This document shows positions 58,518-64,000 of a DNA stretch of 64,000 bases, one piece after another. Under the pieces are notes generated by a model. It was not told the DNA's origin, did no database searches, and saw only the letters and a program-made list of their open reading frames with translations. Source of the DNA: Magnolia sinica. Lineage: Eukaryota; Streptophyta; Magnoliopsida; Magnoliales; Magnoliaceae. Where the stretch lies: the NCBI RefSeq assembly GCF_029962835.1, contig NC_080588.1:60536001-60600000 (forward strand), written 5' to 3'. Positions within the stretch are counted from its first letter, which is position 1. Every line of letters starts with the position of its first letter. The position numbers and the translations under genes are program-made.

Positions 58518-58853
58518 TGTTCGAGATTGGTGTGCATGTTTCCACATGTATAGTGTATAGTGGCACCATAGTCTTGAGAGCTAATTTCTCACTGTGAATG
58601 CAAGGATGCATAATTACAACTTATTATTTCCTCTTTGATCAAGCTGGATGTTCACCACTCAATTCAGTTGTGTGCCCAAAAGCAGCCTTGCATTTTGTTT
58701 ATTGTTTGAATTCGTATTTGTTGATCTAGTTTGATCTGTTTGGGTTCAGGAATATAATCCCTTATATAAAGAAATACGGGAAGCATCCGGTCACGGGAGC
58801 TCCTCTCAAGGAAGAGGATCTCATCCCACTTAACTTTCACAAGAACTCTGAGG
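57838..58853 (+). CDS. CYP65: CYP65/PUB49-type U-box peptidyl-prolyl isomerase, N-terminal part
   Basis: Coding exons 57838-57965, 58057-58119 and 58750-58853, with GT/AG junctions and agreeing phases (2, 2, 1), give 98 residues plus one base. It begins MGKKQHSKDRMFITKTEWAT and passes into the U-box: LPFYCC, FTPFEDPVCTSDGNVFDV, IIPYIKKYGKHPVTGAPLK, EEDLIPLNFHKNSEG. This is the conserved start of plant CYP65 (Arabidopsis PUB49), a nuclear PPIL2-type protein with a U-box E3 domain followed by a cyclophilin domain. The later exons, including the cyclophilin part, were not found and must lie beyond 64000. A CT/GA-rich leader with 'aaaccctaga' repeats precedes the ATG (57650-57837). Confidence 0.92.
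58464..58517. repeat. (TA)n-T12-G29 tract in CYP65 intron 2
   Basis: TA repeats, then twelve T, then 29 consecutive G (58489-58517). Confidence 0.95.
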
Positions 58854-59820
58854 GTAAGTGATGTTTCTGTCTCCTCTTAAGTCTTTTTCATTTTATTATT
58901 ATCTGACAAATTTTATGTCCACTCAAGGCACAGGGAACAGGTGGTGATTTAGAATTATTTTTTTTTTCCTTTTCTCCCTTTGCCATTGATTTTTTTTTTT
59001 TTTTTTTCCTCAATTATAAGCAATTGGAAAATCATCAGTTTACTACATAATCCTGTACATTCTCGAAGCCACTCTTACATGTGGAATGATATTGATGCCT
59101 AGTTTCAAAAATAGGATATTTAATAGCTCCTGCCCCTAGGTCATGTAATCATGTTTGGCTGACGGTCATCTTAGGAGCAAAGATAAATAATTTGTGATTT
59201 TGGGATATCTGCTCTTTAGTATAATGCTGATAAGTTATGAAATGGGTCTCTCGTGTTGTGTTGGAAAGAAAGAGCTCTTTTGTATCCACACGAGTATCAT
59301 CTCATGATTTTGGAAATTCAACACGCACACAGACAATGCTTCCCAGACACCCATTCTGGCCCACCCCTAAATCAATATTTGCAACCACAACGGCATTTGG
59401 GAGCTGAATCAACAGAATTATGCTACAATTAAAGCATTCTGTGCCGATTGCAAGCATTCTGCCCAAACTTGGGATATGCAAGCATATCATAGAATTTTGG
59501 TCATATGCTTGAGAATCTGGGTGAGTTGACTTGGTTTGTTTTTTAATAAATATAAATCACTTAAATAAAAGCCACCGAGCCTTTTGTTCTATATAATGAT
59601 ACAAGTTGACTTGGTTCTCAAAAAATAGAATAAAATACAAGTTGACTCATTTCAAGTTTTAGCTGAATCATTGTCTAAGCATTCGCCCAATTACCCTTTA
59701 AAGAAGAAGAAGAAGCATTCTTCCAATCATTGTGGTTCAACTCAAGTTTTAACTGAATCATCATCATCATCATCTCTTGAGCCTTATACCAATTGATTGG
59801 GGTTGGCTACATGAATCCTT
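58854..59820. other. CYP65 intron 3, unassigned part
   Basis: Poly-T runs at 58953-58965 and 58989-59007, and a (TCA)n patch at 59758-59774. No exon-like sequence. Confidence 0.35.
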
Positions 59821-59823
59821 TTT

Positions 59824-60595
59824 GATGCAGGACAATTAACCAGTAGCTCTAAAAGCTCGAACTGTTAGAGTATGGTGAATTAATCCCTTTATCTCATAGC
59901 CCAGGCCCCACATCGCATGGGTTAGGACCTCGGCCGAATCCCCCTTGTGGGCTCGTGGGCCCCAAATCACATGGGCCGCCCACCCCGAGTGTGTCCCCGC
60001 ATCCCACGGGCTACCCCACTCGAGCCCAGTGTGAAATGTGTATTAATCATTCGCGGTGATGAGTCTCGAACACGAGACCTTCCCCATAGGCCCCAAATCA
60101 CATGGGTCACCCACCTCGAGTGTGTCCCTGCCTCCCACAGGCTACCGCACTCGAGCCCGATGTGAAAATGCCCCTACATTAATTACCCCCGGTGAGGAGT
60201 CTTGAACATAAGACCTCTTACTCTGATACCAATTTGATGCAGGACAATTAACCAGTAGCTCTAAAAGATCAAATTGTTAGAGTATGACCAATTAATCCCT
60301 TTATCTCATAGCCCAGGCCCCACATCGCATGGGTTAGGACCTTGGCCGAACCCCTCTCATGGGCTCGTGGGCCCCAAATCACATGGGCCGCCCACCCCGA
60401 GTTTGTCCCCACATCCCACGGGCTACTCCACTCGAGCCCGGTGTGAAATGCGCATTAATCACCACCGGTGAGGAGTCTCGAATATGAGACCTCCCCTATG
60501 AGCCCCAAATCACATGGGTCACCCACCCCGAGTGTGTCCCCGCATCCCACGGGCTACCCCACTCGAGCCTGGTGTGAAAATGCCCCCGCATTACT
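59824..60595 (-). repeat. tRNA-like interspersed repeat, locus 3 (two long units)
   Basis: Units start at 59824 and 60236 with gatgcaggacaattaaccagtagctctaaaag. Between them is gatgagtctcgaacacgagacctt, whose inverse looks like a tRNA T-arm. Same family as 2190-2910 and 40365-40765. Confidence 0.75.
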
Positions 60596-60599
60596 TTTC

Positions 60600-61740
60600 T
60601 AGACATGTCAAGTTTTAACTGAATGTGTTTGAGAACTTGTAAAAAGTTTAATGAGCTGGGAACTATGGCATAACTCCAATGTAATATGTCACTCCCAAGT
60701 TGAGGTCTTGAAAACAAAGTTGTGTAAATAGAGTAAGCAATTTATGAGCTAATAGAGACCAAATGCAATCCAATATGGGGAGATGAACATGAAAAGGCTT
60801 TTGAGCACAAGCAACTGATTGATTTCCTATACCAAATAACAAGACCTCCGAAATTGTTTACAAGGGTGATAAGTAATTACTAGTGCAAACTCAGCACTGA
60901 AACCAACCTAAGTGGATTGCAGCTGTTTTGCTGGTGATTCATCGAAGATGGTGATGGTTGTATGGTGCAATGAGAGACACACCGAGTTTCCCAAGTTATG
61001 TTCTTGATAAGATGGTTACTTGGGTTTGGGACTTATTAATGCGGACCTTTAGTCCTGTTGCATGAGTTCATTTTTTGCCATTTCCCTAGCAGGTTCCCCT
61101 CTTGAGCAACAGAATCAGACAATGTTCATAGCAGGAATCAAAGTTTGTACTGCCCCGGGGGTAGTAGAGTCACATGAATCTCACTTGAGCCACCCCTTAT
61201 CCCACCACTAACCAATGTCAGAAATCCACCAAGTCTTATCACCTTTATGTTTGCCTCTTTCATCCAACTTCTAATATGAGAGTCCCCACAACTAAGAGAT
61301 TGATTTCTAATCAATCATAGTTGACTTCAAATCAATCTAATCTGCCTAAGATGGTAAAAGCCTAATAACAATAGAACAAATATAGAAAATAATCCTAATT
61401 ACGTCTCCAAATCATCCCCATATCTTCAATAACAACCCCCTCGTATCTTCAATCACATCTTTAAATCAACCTCCATATCTTCCAAAAATACTAAATTGCA
61501 ATCATTGATTTAAGCCCCCAAATCTAAAAATCTAATAAATAAACAGTCTAAAAAATCAGCACATGTTGGGCCCACAACAAAAATCGAATTTGCTCCTATG
61601 TGAGTCGAATCTGCTTCCGTTTGAGTCTTAGGAAGGACCCAAAATGAAGTCTATACTCTATATAAATATCCAACCATGCTACGACCGGAATGGGAAGCAG
61701 CGTATTAATGTCAGTATTCTGCACATACCTTTTGGAGACT
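60600..61740. other. CYP65 intron 3, unassigned part
   Basis: No gene or repeat recognised. Confidence 0.3.
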
Positions 61741-61744
61741 TCCA

Positions 61745-63310
61745 TCGATGACACCATGCTATGAACCAGTCAAGATTACGACGCATACGGGGCTAGTAGT
61801 ATTTTTCTCCACCATGGTCAATGTTTTATCCATTTCAAACTGTCTACCTAGTCCTCTTCCACGTGGCTTAGATAGAATCTTTTCTCGCAATGATCCTTTT
61901 AGAATGCATACACGAGAACCCTTTGAATAGATATCCATCATTTGAATAGATATCCATCGTATGAGACGAATTTACACTTTGGAGTCTCTGCCATCCAGAC
62001 ACCTGTCAAGTATTATGCCAAAAATGGGGTCCTCTTTGTATTGTTCTTTTAATGCCTCAAATCCAATGACCTTCACGGTGAGAGTTCCTAGTAAAACCAC
62101 CATCTTACTCAAAGCACCCGTCGCTTTGTTTCGACTTCTAGCTTTGTGATGCAAAAGGAAAATTTATTCTTATAGGAAAGCTATTCACTTCACATGATGT
62201 GCACTCAACTTCCTTAGGGAGTTAAGATATCTCAACGTCTCATTTATTTTTTCTTTTGATGACGTCAGGGTGTTCCCGCTCCATTTTGAGGTGATATTAT
62301 TCCATGCGGATGCACACTCGCAAACCACGTGCATCGGGTAATCTCGGGGAGGGGAATCGAACTCGCGTCTGTGGAGAGCACACCCACGATGCTTGCCATT
62401 CTCCCAAACGCCTCACAGTCCGAGTATAGAATGAATTCCCAATGAATCAAGCTCTGTCTCCAATGTCGTAGTGCCTGGACAACTGCATATAACTCAAGAT
62501 CATGCATGAAATAGTTCTTTCATGTATCATTAAGCTTCTTACTAAAGAAAATGACCAACTTTCCTTCATGACTCAACACTGCATCAATGCCAGCATTTGA
62601 AGCACCACTTTCCATTTCAAAGACTTTATCAAAGTCCACTAAGTACAAGAACTGGAGCTTTTATAATTTCTTTTCTTTTTTTTTTTATGGCATCGAAGCT
62701 TCAATCCACTGCTATAGTCCATTCGAACTTTCTTCTCTACGTGTAATAAGTTACAAGTGCAATGATGGTGTTGAAATTTTGAATAAATCTCCGGTGAAAT
62801 GTCGCCAAGCCGTGGAAAGAATGAACCTCTAAAAAGGGTTCGTGGGGTGGGCCACTCGGCAATGGCCTTGATTTTCTCCTAGTCAACCTTGAACCATTCT
62901 ATAGACACGATATACCCAAAAAACATAACAATATAGACAAGGTAGGAGCACTTTTTGAAGTTAACAAATAGTGACTCCCTCTGTGGTACATCAAATGATT
63001 AAGATGAATAGATGAATCGGGACAAAACAAGAATATCATCAAAATAGACAACTAAGAACTATCTCATAAAAGGGTGGGTTACCTCTGTCATTAGCTTTTG
63101 AAAGTGCTTGGCGCATTTGAAAGGCTAAATGGCATGACGAGTCACTCGTACAACCCTTCTTGAGTCTTAAATGCGGTCTTCTAATCATCCCCAGTCTGAT
63201 ACATATTTGATGATATTCGCTTTTCAGGTCAATTTTTTTAAAAGACCTTTGCTCCATGCAACATGTCTAATATATCTTCCAAGCAAGGCATATGAAACCA
63301 GTATTTGATA
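61745..63310 (-). pseudogene. decayed Ty3/gypsy pol: RT, RNase H, integrase start
   Basis: On the minus strand: RT pieces (FKKIDLKSEYHQICIRLG at about 63235, CLFDDILVLSRF near 63040, then KCSYLVYIVMFFGYIVS); RNase H (DLELYAVVQALRHWRQSLIH, FILYSDCEA at 62430); after a 164-base insert, ETLRYLNSLRKLSAHHVK; then the integrase N-terminal region (VLLGTLTVKVIGFEALKEQY, RVCILKGSLREKI, RQFEMDKTLTMVEKN, ending near 61760). Many stops. No LTRs seen. It lies antisense in CYP65 intron 3. Confidence 0.87.
62245..62408 (-). mobile_element. SINE-like insert in gypsy RNase H
   Basis: It splits the RNase H between YSD and ETLRYL. On the minus strand it begins tttgggagaatggcaagcat and has a T-arm/B-box-like gcgagttcgattcccctc about 45 bases in. 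It ends in an A-rich tail (tcaaaagaaaaaata). Flanks atgagacg and gtgaggcg resemble a decayed target duplication. Its size and tail fit a tRNA-derived SINE. Confidence 0.65.
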
Positions 63311-63356
63311 GCAATATGGTTGATCACAATGTCTGTCCATGCACATCCTCTAAGAT

Positions 63357-63861
63357 GGACGCGGATTGCGTCCTACCTTGTGGGGCCTACCGTGATGTAA
63401 GTGTTTTATCCACGCCGTTCATAATTTTTCTCAGATCATTTTAAGGAATGAGAAAAAAAAGAGGTAGGTACGGGGCTTAAGTGGACCATAAAGTGGGGAT
63501 TGAACGTCCACCATTAAAAACTTCTTGGGAGCTGGAGAAGTTTCGGATCAAGTTGATATTTGTTTTTTTTACTTCATCCACGTCTACGTGACCTTATGAA
63601 TAAGTTGGATGGTTAAAAAAAAAAAAAAAACATCACGGTGGCCCTTGGAAAGGTTTCAACGGTGGGTGTCATTATCACTGTTGCTTCCTTTGGTGTGGTC
63701 CACTGAAGTTGTGGACCTGCTTCATTTTTATGATCATACCTTAAAATGATCTGAGAAAAGCAATGAACGGCGTGGATAAAACACTTAAATCACGGTGGGC
63801 CCCATAGAGCCTTGCCTAGGCGGATTACTGTCCGGGCGGGGGTAGGATGCAATCCATGTCC
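63357..63861. mobile_element. foldback MITE of the gggcccacc family, copy 5; best-preserved ends
   Basis: Terminal inverted repeats GGACGCGGATTGCGTCC at the left and, inverted, GGACATGGATTGCATCC at the right differ only by CpG-type transitions. A perfect 9-bp target duplication, ctctaagat, lies at 63348-63356 and 63862-63870. Nine-base duplications are typical of Mutator-like elements. Confidence 0.9.
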
Positions 63862-64000
63862 CTCTAAGATCCATTTTTCTTATGGGTAAATAATGCAGGA
63901 ACAACACATGGTGACATGCTTATTGAATTAAACCATTTTGTAGCAACTTAGTAACCTGTTGGTGGAGCTCAACATGTTTAACTGGATTCATCTGGTAGTG

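Overview
The window is flowering-plant nuclear DNA. Evidence: spliced genes with GT/AG introns, both Ty1/copia and Ty3/gypsy LTR retrotransposons, L1-type LINEs, a CACTA terminus, many foldback MITEs, and long GA/CT microsatellites. The very abundant foldback repeats built around 'gggcccacc...gatgt' recall magnoliid genomes (Magnolia, Liriodendron or Cinnamomum type), but that is recollection and a weak inference. No bacterial-type operons, CRISPR arrays or RNA genes were seen.

Three host genes can be assembled exon by exon. (1) A conserved plant protein of unknown function on the minus strand (exons 14731-14543, 8767-8620, 8515-8445, 7933-7730). Its first intron is 5.8 kb and filled with LINE and MITE DNA. 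(2) A complete four-exon gene for mitochondrial ribosomal protein mS23, minus strand, 49109-39572, 187 aa, whose 6.9 kb second intron carries a LINE and a long hairpin. (3) The first three coding exons of a CYP65/PUB49-type U-box cyclophilin on the plus strand from 57838; the gene runs past the window end. Genes 2 and 3 are head to head, and most of the DNA between them is one copia element.

The rest is layered transposon debris. From left to right: copia gag remains and a tandem duplication (1-1100); a tRNA-like repeat family (2190-2910, again at 40365-40765 and 59824-60595); a 2.17 kb gypsy-type solo LTR with target duplication TGAAT (4149-6320); a CACTA end (to 7546); LINE A (9028-10974, perfect 17-bp target duplication); LINE B split by a hAT-like MITE (11835-13550); foldback MITEs (14867-17138); Copia-1 (17245-24764, duplication AAGCT), broken by a 4.06 kb gypsy solo LTR (19460-23523); MITEs (25412-27667); LINE C (36340-28870, minus) with an internal 1.2 kb duplication and a 1.06 kb solo LTR; LINE D inside mS23 (42698-44308); Copia-2 (50226-57069, duplication CGCAC); a MITE in the CYP65 promoter; and gypsy pol remains carrying a SINE-like insert (61745-63310).

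I found no new enzymatic or defence system. The most unusual signal is in Copia-2. It has no tRNA-type primer site after its 5' LTR. Instead, the 15 bases at that position are a perfect reverse complement of 15 bases inside the same LTR, which suggests self-primed reverse transcription.
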